A stretch of 64,000 bases of DNA, from the NCBI RefSeq assembly GCF_001546115.1, contig NZ_KQ955208.1, positions 2,125,515-2,189,514 on the forward strand, read 5' to 3'. The translations under genes and the position numbers were made by a program. This document shows positions 45,763 to 56,359 of the stretch, in pieces (position 1 is the first letter of the stretch; each line of letters opens with the position of its first letter). Source of the stretch: Paracoccus aminovorans (GTDB taxonomy: Bacteria; Pseudomonadota; Alphaproteobacteria; Rhodobacterales; Rhodobacteraceae). The notes beneath the pieces are model-generated. The model saw only the letters and a program-made list of their open reading frames with translations. It was not told where the DNA came from and made no database searches.

Positions 45763-46698
45763 ATGAACTTCACCCTGCGCCAGATCACCTATTTCCTTGC
45801 CGTCGCCCGGATGGGCAATTTCGGCCGTGCGGCCGAGACGGTGCATGTCTCGCAGCCGGGCCTGTCGAGCCAAATCGCCCAGCTGGAGGGCCGTCTGGGC
45901 GGCGCGCTGTTCGAGCGGGGCGCCGGCGCCGGCCCGGTGCGGCTGACCGTCCTGGGCGAGCGGCTGCTGCCGCTGGCGCAAGAGTTGATCGACACCGCCA
46001 AGCGGCTGGATGCGGCTGCGCGGGCCGGGCGCTCGGCGCTGTCGGGGCGGCTGCGGCTGGCGATCATCCCGACCGTGGCGCCCTATCTGATCCCGCATCT
46101 GGTGCCGGCGCTGCGGGCCGGGCATCCGGCGCTGGAGCTGGAATTGCACGAGGTCGTCACCGACGATCTGACCGCCGGCGTCGCCAGCCACCGCTTCGAC
46201 GCCGGCATCATGGCGCTGCCGGTGGGCGAGGCCGGACTCGAGGCCGTGCCGGTGCTGCGCGACAGCTTCCTGATCGCGCTGTCCGAGGATGACACCACCT
46301 ATCTGTCCGGCCCGGCGCGGCCCGAAAGCATTCAGGCCGAGCGGCTGCTGCTGCTGGCCGACGGGCATTGCCTGCGCGACCAGGCGCTGGAGGTCTGCGG
46401 GCTGCGCAACCCGCGCCGCAAGCTGAACCTCGAGGCGGCCTCGATGGCGACGCTGATGCGGATGGTGGCCAGCGGCATGGGTATGACGCTGATCCCGCAA
46501 CTGGCGCTGGCGGATGAAAATCGCGACGGGCGGCTGCGGATCGTGCCCTTTGCCGATCCGGCGCCCTCGCGCGACCTGGCGGTGGTCTGGCGCCGCAATG
46601 CCGAGGCCGGGGCCGATGCCCGCGCCCTGGCCGAGGTGGTGCGCGGCCTTGCGCCGGTGCTGGGCGTGGCGGCGATCCCGGCGGCGGGCGCGGCCTGA
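45763..46698 (+). CDS. LysR-family regulator resembling OxyR
   Basis: A 311-residue regulator with an N-terminal winged helix (RQITYFLAVARMGNFGRAAETVHVSQPGLSSQIAQLE) and a periplasmic-binding-protein-like effector domain from about residue 95. The segment GHCLRDQALEVC places two cysteines (Cys203 and Cys212) nine residues apart, the same pattern as the Cys199-Cys208 peroxide switch of OxyR. It is therefore a candidate hydrogen-peroxide sensor. No catalase or peroxiredoxin gene lies next to it. It is 41 bases downstream of the CNNM-like gene and may be partly cotranscribed. Confidence 0.85.
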   Translation: MNFTLRQITYFLAVARMGNFGRAAETVHVSQPGLSSQIAQLEGRLGGALFERGAGAGPVRLTVLGERLLPLAQELIDTAKRLDAAARAGRSALSGRLRLAIIPTVAPYLIPHLVPALRAGHPALELELHEVVTDDLTAGVASHRFDAGIMALPVGEAGLEAVPVLRDSFLIALSEDDTTYLSGPARPESIQAERLLLLADGHCLRDQALEVCGLRNPRRKLNLEAASMATLMRMVASGMGMTLIPQLALADENRDGRLRIVPFADPAPSRDLAVVWRRNAEAGADARALAEVVRGLAPVLGVAAIPAAGAA

Positions 46699-46704
46699 AC
46701 GGAA

Positions 46705-46730
46705 AACGCCGGCCAGGGCGGCCGGCGGTT
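46705..46730. terminator. bidirectional terminator between the LysR gene and tonB
   Basis: CGCCGGCC (46707-46714) pairs with GGCCGGCG (46720-46727) around an AGGGC loop. On the minus strand the stem is followed by GTTTTCC, which fits termination of the tonB transcript; in the plus direction only GTT follows. It sits in the 38 bases between the convergent genes. Confidence 0.55.
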
Positions 46731-46736
46731 CGCGGT

Positions 46737-47540
46737 CTAGTCGATCCTGACCGGCAGGGACAGCGTGATGCTCCTGCCCGAGGGATGCGCGGGCAGGCGC
46801 GGCATCCGCGCGACCTGGCGGCTCAGCGCCGCGTCATTCGCCGCATTCCCGGTCGAGCTGGCCAGCCTGGTGCCCGCCACCCGGCCGCTGGGATCCACGG
46901 TGAAGTTCAGGTTCACCACGATCGCACCCTGTCCCTTGATCCGGGTGCGTCTCATGTGGCGCGACACGGCCGAGTTCACCTTGGACTGCCAGCTGGCGAT
47001 CTGGCGAGGGCTGGCGACGCCGGCGTCGGCGGTGGGCGCGGCGGTGCGGTCGGATTTCGGCGCGCGCACCTGTGTGGTGGCCTTGCGGGCCTCCTGCTTT
47101 TCGGGCGCGCGCTCCTTGACCTCGCGCTTTTTCTCCACCGGCTTCTTTTCGACGATCTTCGGCTCGGGCTCGGGCTCCGGCTTCTCGGGGCGCTCGCGCG
47201 GGCGCTCGGACTTTTGCAGCACCAGCGCGTCGGGCGGCGGCGGGAACAGCGTGTTCATGTCCGGGATCTGTTCGAGCTCCGGCAGCGGCAGGTCGATCTC
47301 GGGCTCGGGCTCCGGTTCGGCCTCGGCCAGCTCGGGCATCTCTTCCTCTTCCGGCGGCGCGGCGGCCTCGGGCAGCGGGGCCAGTTCGACGAAGACCGGC
47401 TCGGGCAGGCCCGGCGGCGCGGCCGCCTCGGCGCTGTGCAAAAGCCACAGCGCGCCGCCCAGATGCGCCGCCAGGACCAGGACGGCCGCCCCGCCCCAAA
47501 GCGCACCGTCGCGCAGCGCCATGGCGGATCTGGTGGTCAT
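46737..47540 (-). CDS. tonB: energy-transducing protein TonB
   Basis: Links the ExbB-ExbD motor to outer-membrane receptors for iron chelates. The 267 residues show an N-terminal signal anchor (about 14-34, GGAAVLVLAAHLGGALWLLHS), then a long Pro/Glu/Lys-rich spacer (PEPEPEIDLP, EKPEPEPEPK, then KKPVEKKREVKE) spanning the periplasm, and a C-terminal TonB domain from about 180 (ASWQSKVNSAVSRHMRR, NLNFTVDPSGRVAGTRL). It overlaps exbD by four bases. The charge pattern switches from acidic to basic along the spacer. Confidence 0.93.
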   Translation of the reverse strand: MTTRSAMALRDGALWGGAAVLVLAAHLGGALWLLHSAEAAAPPGLPEPVFVELAPLPEAAAPPEEEEMPELAEAEPEPEPEIDLPLPELEQIPDMNTLFPPPPDALVLQKSERPRERPEKPEPEPEPKIVEKKPVEKKREVKERAPEKQEARKATTQVRAPKSDRTAAPTADAGVASPRQIASWQSKVNSAVSRHMRRTRIKGQGAIVVNLNFTVDPSGRVAGTRLASSTGNAANDAALSRQVARMPRLPAHPSGRSITLSLPVRID

Positions 47541-48052
47541 GGCCGGGGTGCTCCTCCGGTTGCGGGCGCGGCAGCGGCGGGCGCGGCCGGGGCAGGGGCC
47601 GCCGCCGCATCAGGCGCGGTGCCGGGCGCCGCGGGCGCGGCTTCCAGCCCGACCAGCGCGATCTTCAGATAGCCGGTTTCGCGCAGCGTGTTCATGACGC
47701 CCATCAGGTCGCCATATTGCACTTCCTTGTCGGCACGCAGGAAGATGCGGGTTTCCTTGTTGTTCTCGGTCGCCGCGCCCAGGGCGGCGGCCATCCCGCC
47801 GGCGGGCACGTCCTCATTGCCGATCGCCAGCGTCAGGTCGGGCTTGACGGTGACATAGACCGGCTGGTCCGGGCGCTGCGCCGGGGTCGCGTTCGACACC
47901 GGCAGGTCCACGTTCACATCGACCGTCGCCAGCGGCGCCGCCACCATGAAGATGATGAGCAGCACCAGCATCACGTCGATGAAGGGGGTGACGTTGATCT
48001 CGTGGTTCTCGACCAGATCGTCGCCCTGGGTTTCGCGAATGCCGCCGGCCAT
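47537..48052 (-). CDS. exbD: biopolymer transport protein ExbD
   Basis: Inner-membrane subunit of the TonB energising complex. The 171 residues have one membrane helix with the proton-relay Asp (EINVTPFIDVMLVLLIIFMVA, near residue 26) and a periplasmic domain (about 45-140, IFLRADKEVQYGDLMGVMNTL). A 30-residue Ala/Pro tail at the C-terminus is an unusual addition. It is separated from exbB by three bases and overlaps tonB. It is paralogous to tolR at 5644. Confidence 0.94.
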   Translation of the reverse strand: MAGGIRETQGDDLVENHEINVTPFIDVMLVLLIIFMVAAPLATVDVNVDLPVSNATPAQRPDQPVYVTVKPDLTLAIGNEDVPAGGMAAALGAATENNKETRIFLRADKEVQYGDLMGVMNTLRETGYLKIALVGLEAAPAAPGTAPDAAAAPAPAAPAAAAPATGGAPRP

Positions 48053-48055
48053 GGC

Positions 48056-49147
48056 TCAGACCTCCGTGCGCGCGACGGCGCCGCGGAAATCGAGGTCGCG
48101 GCTGACCAGCCGGCGCACCCCGGCCGAGGCATTGGCAAGCCGAAGCCGGTAGCCGGTGATGGCGCGGGCGAAGACGTTGTAGATCACCACGGCCGGGATG
48201 GCCGCGACCAGGCCGATGGCGGTGGCGAGCAGCGCCTCGGCGATGCCCGGCGCCACCACGGCCAGGTTGGTGGTCTGCGCCTGCGAGATGCCGATGAAGC
48301 TGTTCATGATGCCCCAGACGGTGCCGAACAGCCCGACGAAGGGCGCGGTCGAGCCGATGGTGGCCAGGACGCCGGTGCCCCGGCTCATGCGGCGGCCGGC
48401 GACGGCCTCGATACGGTCCAGATGCGATTCGACGCGCTCCTTGACGCCGCTGTCGCCGGCCTGGTCCAGCGCCGGGGCCGAGCGGTCGTATTCGGTCGCG
48501 GCGGCGCGGATCATGCGCGAGACCGGGTCGCGGCGGCGGCCGGCGGCGCTGAGGGCCGAGGGCAGGCTGGTCGCGGTCTCGATCCGGCGGATCCCGGATT
48601 GCGCGCGCTTCATGGCGCCGGCCAGTTCCAGCATCTTGGCGACCAGCACGGTCCAGGTGATGACCGAGGCGAATGCCAGGCCGATCATCACGCCCTTCAC
48701 CACCCAGTCGGCGGCCAGGAACATGCCCCAGGGCGACAGGTCGTGCGGCAAGGTCGGGTCGCGCGGGGCTGGGTTCAGCATCGGCTCGAGCGCGTCTTGC
48801 AGCGCCTGCGGCAGGATGCTGGAGCCGGCCGGCTCGGGCTGCGCCTGGGGCGCCGCGGCTTGGGCGGCAGGCGTTTCGGCCGGGGCGGCTGCGGGGGTCT
48901 CGGGGGCAGACGGGGCGGGGGTGGTGGCCGGGGCCGGGGTGGCCGGCGTCTCGGCGGCCGGGGTTCCGGCTTCCGGGGCGGTCGTCGACGGCGCGGTCGC
49001 CGGGGCGGGCTGGGTCTGGACCTCGGGCGCGGCCGGGGCCGGCTGGGTCGCCGTGCTGTCCTGGGCGGCGATGGGCGTGGCCAGCATCAGGCAGGCAAAG
49101 GCCAGGGCGGTCCCCGCGCGATGGCGCGGCAGCGTCAGGTTGGTCAT
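48056..49147 (-). CDS. exbB: tonB-system energiser ExbB
   Basis: The 363 residues start with a signal peptide (AGTALAFACLMLATPIAAQ), followed by a Pro/Ala/Thr-rich periplasmic stretch (about 28-115) found in long-type ExbB proteins, then three membrane helices with the family segment VLATIGSTAPFVGLFGTVWGI and VAPGIAEALLATAIGLVAAIPA. AAGGA precedes the ATG at 49147. It heads the exbB-exbD-tonB unit. A good promoter lies upstream and overlaps a palindrome, consistent with regulation by iron. Confidence 0.94.
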   Translation of the reverse strand: MTNLTLPRHRAGTALAFACLMLATPIAAQDSTATQPAPAAPEVQTQPAPATAPSTTAPEAGTPAAETPATPAPATTPAPSAPETPAAAPAETPAAQAAAPQAQPEPAGSSILPQALQDALEPMLNPAPRDPTLPHDLSPWGMFLAADWVVKGVMIGLAFASVITWTVLVAKMLELAGAMKRAQSGIRRIETATSLPSALSAAGRRRDPVSRMIRAAATEYDRSAPALDQAGDSGVKERVESHLDRIEAVAGRRMSRGTGVLATIGSTAPFVGLFGTVWGIMNSFIGISQAQTTNLAVVAPGIAEALLATAIGLVAAIPAVVIYNVFARAITGYRLRLANASAGVRRLVSRDLDFRGAVARTEV

Positions 49148-49247
49148 GGTGATCCTTAGTCTTTCCGGCATTCGATCCGTCCGCTTCTTGCTTGGGCTCG
49201 GCACATGCGAAAACGCGCCGCCTTGACGCCTTTGGCCGCGGCTTGGC

Positions 49248-49279
49248 GTTCGTATCGAACAGCAAGGTAAAATTGTCAA
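49248..49279 (-). promoter_or_regulatory. exbB promoter with overlapping palindrome
   Basis: On the minus strand TTGACA (49274-49279) and GATACG (49251-49256) are spaced 17 bases apart. The -10 overlaps the palindrome GTTCG-TAT-CGAAC (49248-49260), a position suited to a repressor. A second inverted repeat, CGACAAAG and CTTTGTCG (49290-49297 and 49305-49312), lies just upstream, across the stop codon of the siderophore-interacting protein gene. Confidence 0.5.
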
Positions 49280-49299
49280 CTATTGCGCCCGACAAAGCG

Positions 49300-50343
49300 T
49301 TAATCTTTGTCGTTCCAATAGGCGGAGAGGTGGGTTTGCCCGCTATGGTGGTGCAATTCGCCCAAGATCACCGCCTTCAGCGAATCGATTCCCGAGCGGG
49401 CCGTGGCGATCCACAGGAAGCAGCCCGGGTCGGGCGGGCTGGCGCGCAGCCGCCGGCACAGCGCCGCCGCGCCCTGCGGCAGGTGGTGCCGCCGGATGCC
49501 GGGCGCGGCCGGGAAAGGATAGTCCGCGCGGGCGCCGAGCAGGAACAGGTCGCCCTCGGCGCTGCCGGCGCGGGCTTCCAGGATGCGGGCCAGCGCCGGA
49601 TAGGCGGTCTCGTCGCCGGCCAGGACCAGGCGCGGCGCCTGCGGGATGCCGCCGCCGCTGGGGCCGAGCAGCCCGGCCGGCGCGCCCGCCGTTGCGGTGC
49701 GGGCCCAGGCGATGGCGCGGCCGCCGGCATGGTCGAAGATGTCCAGATCCAGCCAGCACCGGCCGGGGTCGATGGCGCGGGTGGTATAGACCGGGCGGTG
49801 CAGCGCCCTGGCGCCGCACGGCCAGACCACCTGGCCATTGCCACCCAGCACCGGCCATTCCGGCGCCGCGTCGCCGGGCTGGGGCAGCACCAGGCGGAAA
49901 TGCAACGAATCGTCGCCGGCAAAGCGGTGCAGCCCCGGCGCCTCCAGCCGCACGCGCCAGAAATCCGCGCTGATCCGGCGCGAGGACACCAGCCGCGCCA
50001 GGCTGAAATTCGCCGGCGGCCGGCCGGCATCGGCGGCCGAGGGCCAGCGCAGCGCCGCAGCGGCCGCGGGCAGGTGATGCGCCAAGTGCTCGCCGATCGC
50101 CTGCTGCATCGCGGCCAGCGCGTCGGCGCGATGGGCGCGGGCAAAGACCAGCACGCCGTCGCCGCGCTTCCTGGCGCCGAACTCGCCCTGCTCGACCTGG
50201 CACCAGATCGAGCGGCCATTGCCGGTGTGCAGGTCCAGGCCATGCTGGGCGGCCTCGGCGCGGATCAGCTGCTCGACGGGGGCGAAGTCCTGGCCGGGCA
50301 ACAGGGCCTCGGACTGGAATTCGGGCAGGGGCGTGGTGCGCAT
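49300..50343 (-). CDS. siderophore-interacting protein (NADPH-dependent ferric-chelate reductase)
   Basis: Cytosolic flavoprotein that releases iron from imported ferric siderophores. The 347 residues have an extra N-terminal domain of the DUF2218 type (about 15-105), then a FAD-binding domain (FWRVRLEAPGLHRFAGDDSLHFRLVLP, RPVYTTRAID) and the SIP C-terminal domain (LVLAGDETAYPALARILEA). It lies upstream of exbB-exbD-tonB on the same strand, 152 bases away, so import and reduction of ferric chelates are probably co-regulated. Confidence 0.9.
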   Translation of the reverse strand: MRTTPLPEFQSEALLPGQDFAPVEQLIRAEAAQHGLDLHTGNGRSIWCQVEQGEFGARKRGDGVLVFARAHRADALAAMQQAIGEHLAHHLPAAAAALRWPSAADAGRPPANFSLARLVSSRRISADFWRVRLEAPGLHRFAGDDSLHFRLVLPQPGDAAPEWPVLGGNGQVVWPCGARALHRPVYTTRAIDPGRCWLDLDIFDHAGGRAIAWARTATAGAPAGLLGPSGGGIPQAPRLVLAGDETAYPALARILEARAGSAEGDLFLLGARADYPFPAAPGIRRHHLPQGAAALCRRLRASPPDPGCFLWIATARSGIDSLKAVILGELHHHSGQTHLSAYWNDKD

Positions 50344-50421
50344 GGCGGGGTCCGTTCGCGGTTCGCCGTCAGGGTCGGGCCTGCGCGGGCGCCGCGCAAG
50401 CCCCCGATCTCAGGCCCGGTA

Positions 50422-51594
50422 TCAGGCCAGCCGGGCGAGTTCCGCGGCGGCGGCCTCGACCGCGCCCGGGCCGTGCGGGATCCCGAGCGCGGTCAGCCCG
50501 GCCTCGATCACCGCCAGCACGCCCAGCAGCTGATGCGCATTGGCATGGCCCATATGGGCGATGCGCAGCGCATTCTCGGGGTCGGGCGCGCCGAGGCCGA
50601 TGCCCAGCGTCACCCCGGCCTTGGCGGCGGTCCAGGCCCGCAATGCCTCGGCGCGCGGCAGCACGGCGGCGGTGACCGAGCGCGCCCGGCCGTCCGGGTC
50701 GGCAATCAGCGGACCGATGCCGTGGCCGCCCGCGTTCCAGCGCGCGAGCGCGGTCCAGGTGGCGCGGGCCAGTCCCTCGTGCCGGGCCCAGGCGGCGGGC
50801 AGGGTCTCTTCGTCCAAGAGCATCCGCATCGCCTCGTTCACGCCGAAGATGTGCTGGACCGGCGGGGTGCCGCCCCAGAACTGCCACAGCTGCTCGGCCT
50901 GCGTGCGCGGGGTCCAGTCCCAATAGGGCGTGGCGAGATCGCTGCGGCCGCGCGCCTTGACCCGGTCCGAGAACCAGACGAAGGCCAGGCCCGGCGGCAG
51001 CATCAACCCCTTCTGGCTGGCCGAGACCAGCAGGTCGATGCCCCATTCGTCCATCCGCATCGGCTCGCAGCCCAGCGAGGCGATGGCATCGACGGCGAAG
51101 AAGGCCGGGTGGTCGCCCATGGCGGCGCGCAGCGCGGGAATGTCGGCGCGGGCGGAGCTGGCGGTATCGATCTGGCAGACCAGCACGGCCTTGATGTCAT
51201 GCACGCGGTCCTGTGCCAGCCGGTCGGCCAGGCGCTGCGGGTCGGGCGGTGCCAGGCCGAAGTCCAGCGTCTCGACCGCGATGCCGACGGCCGCTGCATT
51301 CTCGGCCCAGGCCTTGCCGAAATGGCCCGAGGTCAGCACCAGCGCCCGATCGCCGCGGTGAAACAGGTTGACGTTCGCCGCTTCCCACCCGGCATGGCCA
51401 TTGCCGATATAGGGCGCGAGATGCGCCTGCGTGCCGGCGAGCCGCTTCAGCGCGGCGACCATGGCGCGGTTCTCGGCCGCCAGATCCTCGCCATAGATAT
51501 CGGGCGAGGGGCGGTGCATGGCGCGCAGCACCCGCTCCGGCACCGGCGAGGGACCGGGAATGGCAAGGACGGCGCGACCCTGGGCAAAGCTCAT
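50422..51594 (-). CDS. class V aminotransferase (alanine/serine--glyoxylate aminotransferase family)
   Basis: A 390-residue PLP enzyme. The N-terminus IPGPSPVPERVLRAMHRPSPDIYG is typical of the AGT/SGAT group, and the Schiff-base lysine is K195 in SASQKGLMLPPGL, preceded by FFAVDAIASLGCEP with the PLP-binding Asp. Serine--glyoxylate transfer would fit a one-carbon or glyoxylate metabolism role, as in methylotrophic Paracoccus, but the specificity is not certain. AAAGG precedes the ATG at 51594. It is followed at 78 bases by the siderophore-interacting protein gene. Confidence 0.88.
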   Translation of the reverse strand: MSFAQGRAVLAIPGPSPVPERVLRAMHRPSPDIYGEDLAAENRAMVAALKRLAGTQAHLAPYIGNGHAGWEAANVNLFHRGDRALVLTSGHFGKAWAENAAAVGIAVETLDFGLAPPDPQRLADRLAQDRVHDIKAVLVCQIDTASSARADIPALRAAMGDHPAFFAVDAIASLGCEPMRMDEWGIDLLVSASQKGLMLPPGLAFVWFSDRVKARGRSDLATPYWDWTPRTQAEQLWQFWGGTPPVQHIFGVNEAMRMLLDEETLPAAWARHEGLARATWTALARWNAGGHGIGPLIADPDGRARSVTAAVLPRAEALRAWTAAKAGVTLGIGLGAPDPENALRIAHMGHANAHQLLGVLAVIEAGLTALGIPHGPGAVEAAAAELARLA

Positions 51595-51820
51595 GCGGGA
51601 AGCCTTTCTGATGATGCGCCATCGGTAGGACGGGCATTGTGCAAGGTCAACGGGGCGGCGGCGCGGCGCCGGAATGGCCGACCGGGGCGCGGGTTGCGCG
51701 GTGGGCGGAGTATTTGGGAAACGGTGAAACGCGCAAGGCAAGGCCCGGGCGGACCGGCGGCGGCTTGCCCCGGCGCGGCTTGCGCCTTATCCCTTGGCGC
51801 GACCGAGGACCGGGGACGCG

Positions 51821-53559
<1,739 letters not shown>

Positions 53560-53560
<1 letters not shown>

Positions 53561-54291
53561 TGCGGCGGATTCTGGCGGTCTCGGGCCCGGATCGGGTGGA
53601 TTTCCTGCAAGGGCTGGTGACGAACAAGGTCGGCGCTGCGCCGGCCTGGGCGGCGCTGCTGACGCCGCAGGGCAAGTATCTGGCGGATTTCCTGGTGGTG
53701 CCGCAGGGCGACCGCTTGCTGATCGACGTGGACGAGCGGCTGACGGATGACCTGCTGAAGCGGCTGGCGATGTATCGGCTGCGCTCGCAGGTGGTGATCG
53801 AGCCGACCGATCTGGCCGTGGCCCGTGGCACAGGTGCCGCGCCCGAGGGCGCCATCGCCGACCCGCGCCACGAGGCGCTGGGCTGGCGGCTTTACGGCGC
53901 CGAGGGTGACGATGGCAGCGACTGGGATGGCATCCGCGTCGCGCATTGCATCCCCGAAAGCCTGGTCGAGCTGATCCCGAACGAAACCTTCATTCTGGAA
54001 GCCGGGTTCGAGCGGCTGCATGGCGTCGATTTCCGCAAGGGCTGCTATGTCGGGCAGGAGGTCACCGCGCGGATGAAGCACAAGACCGAGCTGCGCAAGG
54101 GCCTCGTCACCGTCGGCATCGCGGGCGCGGCCCCGGTCGGCACGCCGATCCTGATGCCCGACGGACGCGAGGCCGGCACGCTCTTCACCCAGTCCGGCGG
54201 CCGGGCCATCGCGCATATGCGCTTCGACCGCATGGGTCCGTTTCAGGGGGGCGAGGGGCTGGCCGCGGGCGAGGCGCGCATCACGCCCTAG
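53560..54291 (+). CDS. ygfZ: tRNA-modifying/Fe-S assembly protein YgfZ (GcvT-like)
   Basis: A 243-residue folate-binding protein that supports iron-sulfur enzymes such as MiaB. The defining motif KGCYVGQEVTARMKHKTELRK is present (about 165-185), with the conserved Cys in the KGCYxGQE core. The N-terminal GcvT-like half shows DFLQGLVTNKV and LTPQGKYLADFLV. The ATG at 53560 shares one base with the stop of the exporter gene. Its stop overlaps the convergent dinB by four bases. Confidence 0.92.
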
Positions 54292-55376
54292 AACAGCCGC
54301 AGCTGCTCGGGCTCCTCGGGTTCGGCATGGTCGAAGCCCGAAAGCGTGATGCCTAGCAGGCGCACGCCGCGCCGGTCGGGCAGGACCAGCGTCGCCAATT
54401 CGCATGCGATGGAAAGTATCTCGGCCTCGCCGCCGACCGGGCGGGGCAGGGTGCGGGCGCGGGTGTTGATCTGGAAATCGGCGAACTTGACCTTCAGCGT
54501 CACGGTGCGGCCGTGCAACTCGTGGCGCGCGACATGGCGCCAGACCTTCTCGGCCAGCGGCGCCAGCGCCTCGGCGGCCTCCTCCAGCGTCATCAGGTCG
54601 GTGAAGAAGGTGTTCTCGGCGCCCACCGACTTGCGGATGCGGTCGGGCCGGACCTGCCGGTGGTCGATGCCGCGCGCGATGTTCCAGTAATACTGCCCCG
54701 ACTTGCCGAAGCGCCGGGTCAGGAATTCCAGTTCCTGCGCGCGCAGGTCGGCGCCGGTGCGGATGCCCAGCGCCTCCATCTTGGCCGCGGTGGCGGGGCC
54801 GACGCCGTGGAACTTGCCGACCGGCAGCGTCAGCACGAATTCCGGGCCGCGTCGCGGGGTAATGACGCACAGCCCGTCCGGCTTGTTCTGGTCCGAGGCG
54901 AGCTTCGCCAGGAACTTGTTGTAGCTGACCCCGGCGCTGGCGGTCAGGCCGGTCGTCGCGCGGATGCGGGCGCGGATCTCGCGCGCGATCTGGGTCGCGG
55001 TCTGGCCGGGCCGCAGCTGCGCGGTCACGTCCAGATAGGCCTCGTCCAGCGACAGCGGCTCGACCAGCGGGGTATAGTCCAGCATGATGGCGCGGATCTG
55101 GGCGCTGACGGCGCGATAGACCTCGAAGCGCGGCTTGACGAAGACCAGCGCCGGGCAAAGCCGCGCTGCGGTGACCGAGGGCATGGCCGAGCGCACGCCG
55201 AAGACCCGCGCCTCATAGCTGGCCGCCGCCACCACGCCGCGCAGGGACGAGCCGCCCACCGCCACCGGCCGGCCGCGCAGGGCCGGGTCGTCGCGCTGCT
55301 CGACCGAAGCATAGAACGCATCCATGTCGACATGGATCACCTTGCGATCTGCCGGAATTGCCGAAATCTCATCCAT
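54288..55376 (-). CDS. dinB: DNA polymerase IV DinB
   Basis: Y-family translesion polymerase. The 362 residues start with the conserved VIHVDMDAFYASVEQRDDPAL (catalytic Asp pair with DEAYLDVT), then SAGVSYNKFLAKLASDQNKPDG, the HhH-containing GVGPATAAKMEALGI, and a little-finger domain. It ends with EQLRLF, a beta-clamp binding motif. The ATG at 55376 is preferred to a TTG at 55418. A good Shine-Dalgarno is not evident at a normal distance. An imperfect SOS box lies upstream. Confidence 0.94.
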   Translation of the reverse strand: MDEISAIPADRKVIHVDMDAFYASVEQRDDPALRGRPVAVGGSSLRGVVAAASYEARVFGVRSAMPSVTAARLCPALVFVKPRFEVYRAVSAQIRAIMLDYTPLVEPLSLDEAYLDVTAQLRPGQTATQIAREIRARIRATTGLTASAGVSYNKFLAKLASDQNKPDGLCVITPRRGPEFVLTLPVGKFHGVGPATAAKMEALGIRTGADLRAQELEFLTRRFGKSGQYYWNIARGIDHRQVRPDRIRKSVGAENTFFTDLMTLEEAAEALAPLAEKVWRHVARHELHGRTVTLKVKFADFQINTRARTLPRPVGGEAEILSIACELATLVLPDRRGVRLLGITLSGFDHAEPEEPEQLRLF

Positions 55377-55412
55377 CGCGTCGCGGCAAGGGCTCCTTTG
55401 GCAGGCGGTTCG

Positions 55413-55427
55413 GAACAAAGCGTAAAC
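55413..55427 (-). promoter_or_regulatory. candidate LexA (SOS) box upstream of dinB
   Basis: In plus orientation the sequence is GAAC-N7-AAAC, seven of eight positions of the GAAC-N7-GAAC form of the alphaproteobacterial SOS box. It is 37 bases upstream of the dinB ATG, a common place for such operators. The same quality of match occurs at the ruvC promoter. Confidence 0.4.
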
Positions 55428-55456
55428 GATTCCGACGCCGGAGCCAACTTTCCATA

Positions 55457-55479
55457 TACACGATTGATCCTATCGTGTA
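55457..55479. promoter_or_regulatory. Lrp-type operator in the dinB/lrp intergenic region
   Basis: TACACGAT (55457-55464) and ATCGTGTA (55472-55479) form a perfect 8-bp inverted repeat with a 7-base spacer, 57 bases upstream of the Lrp-type regulator gene. The core ACACG-N11-CGTGT recurs at 58111-58131. It is probably the autoregulatory site of the Lrp protein. Confidence 0.6.
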
Positions 55480-55535
55480 ATTGAGGAATAAGAGATCGGC
55501 AAACCCCCGAGTCTTGCCGGAAACGGAGCGAAATC

Positions 55536-56009
55536 ATGCTGGATCTGGACCTGATCGACCGCAAGATCGTGGCGGAGCTGATGCAGGACGCCACTCTGCC
55601 CATTGCCCAGATTGCCGAAAAGGTCGGTCTGTCGCAGACGCCGTGCTGGAAGCGCATCCAGAAGCTCGAGGCGCAGGGCGTGCTGACGCGCCGGGTGGCG
55701 CTGGCCGATCCCGGCAAGCTGGGCCTGGGCATCACGGTCTTTGTCGAGATCGAGGCGCCGGACCATTCCTCGGAATGGCGCGCGGCCTTTGCCCGGGTCG
55801 TCACCGCCCTGCCCGAGATCATGGAAACCTGGCGGATGGCCGGGCGCATGGACTACATGCTTCGGGTCGCGGTGGCGGACATGCCGGACTTCGACCGCTT
55901 CTACAAGCGGCTGACGGATGCGGTGCCGATCAAGAACGTCACCTCGCATTTCTCGATGGAGCGGCTGCATTACACCACCGCCTATCCGGTCGACACCCGC
56001 AACCGCTAA
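55536..56009 (+). CDS. Lrp/AsnC family transcriptional regulator
   Basis: A 157-residue feast/famine regulator with an N-terminal HTH (LIDRKIVAELMQDATLPIAQIAEKVGLSQTPCWKRIQKLEAQGVL) and a C-terminal RAM ligand-binding domain (about 65-150; GLGITVFVEIEAP, ITVFVEI and RMDYMLRVAVADMPDF). Its ligand is an amino acid, not identified here. The operator at 55457-55479 lies upstream and a matching site occurs in the epsC/ssu control region, hinting that the effector is cysteine or another sulfur compound. GGAG precedes the ATG. Confidence 0.92.
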   Translation: MLDLDLIDRKIVAELMQDATLPIAQIAEKVGLSQTPCWKRIQKLEAQGVLTRRVALADPGKLGLGITVFVEIEAPDHSSEWRAAFARVVTALPEIMETWRMAGRMDYMLRVAVADMPDFDRFYKRLTDAVPIKNVTSHFSMERLHYTTAYPVDTRNR

Positions 56010-56359
56010 GCCACCCTTGGACCCCGCGCGCGCCGCGCCCAGCTGCGGACTGCCGGCTTTCCCGAGGCGATGTGCCGGGCGGTCAGAGGAAGTGACTCGG
56101 CGCCGAGCCATTCGCGGCCGCGTCGCGAACACGCGCTGCGCGATGAGATTGCTAGCCCGTCGGTGGTGCGGTGGCTCTGGACAGCCGGGACGGCGGCGCC
56201 GTGTCCGCGACCGCGCGACCGGGCGCTTCTTCGACCTCCCGACCTTCCCGCGATGCAGCCGAATACGCAGCGGGCGTTCATAGCCTCCCGTGACGGCAAC
56301 TTCCGCCAGGCCGGGGGCGCCCCAGCCGGCTGGCCGGCGCGCTCGGACGCGCTGGCGCA
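56010..56359. other. 350-base convergent gap without recognised feature
   Basis: The region between the convergent lrp and epsC genes is GC-rich and contains several short inverted repeats, but I see no terminator with a T-run, no plausible coding sequence with a ribosome binding site, and no RNA gene. Open frames here lack any recognisable motif and have a composition unlike genes around them. Confidence 0.5.
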
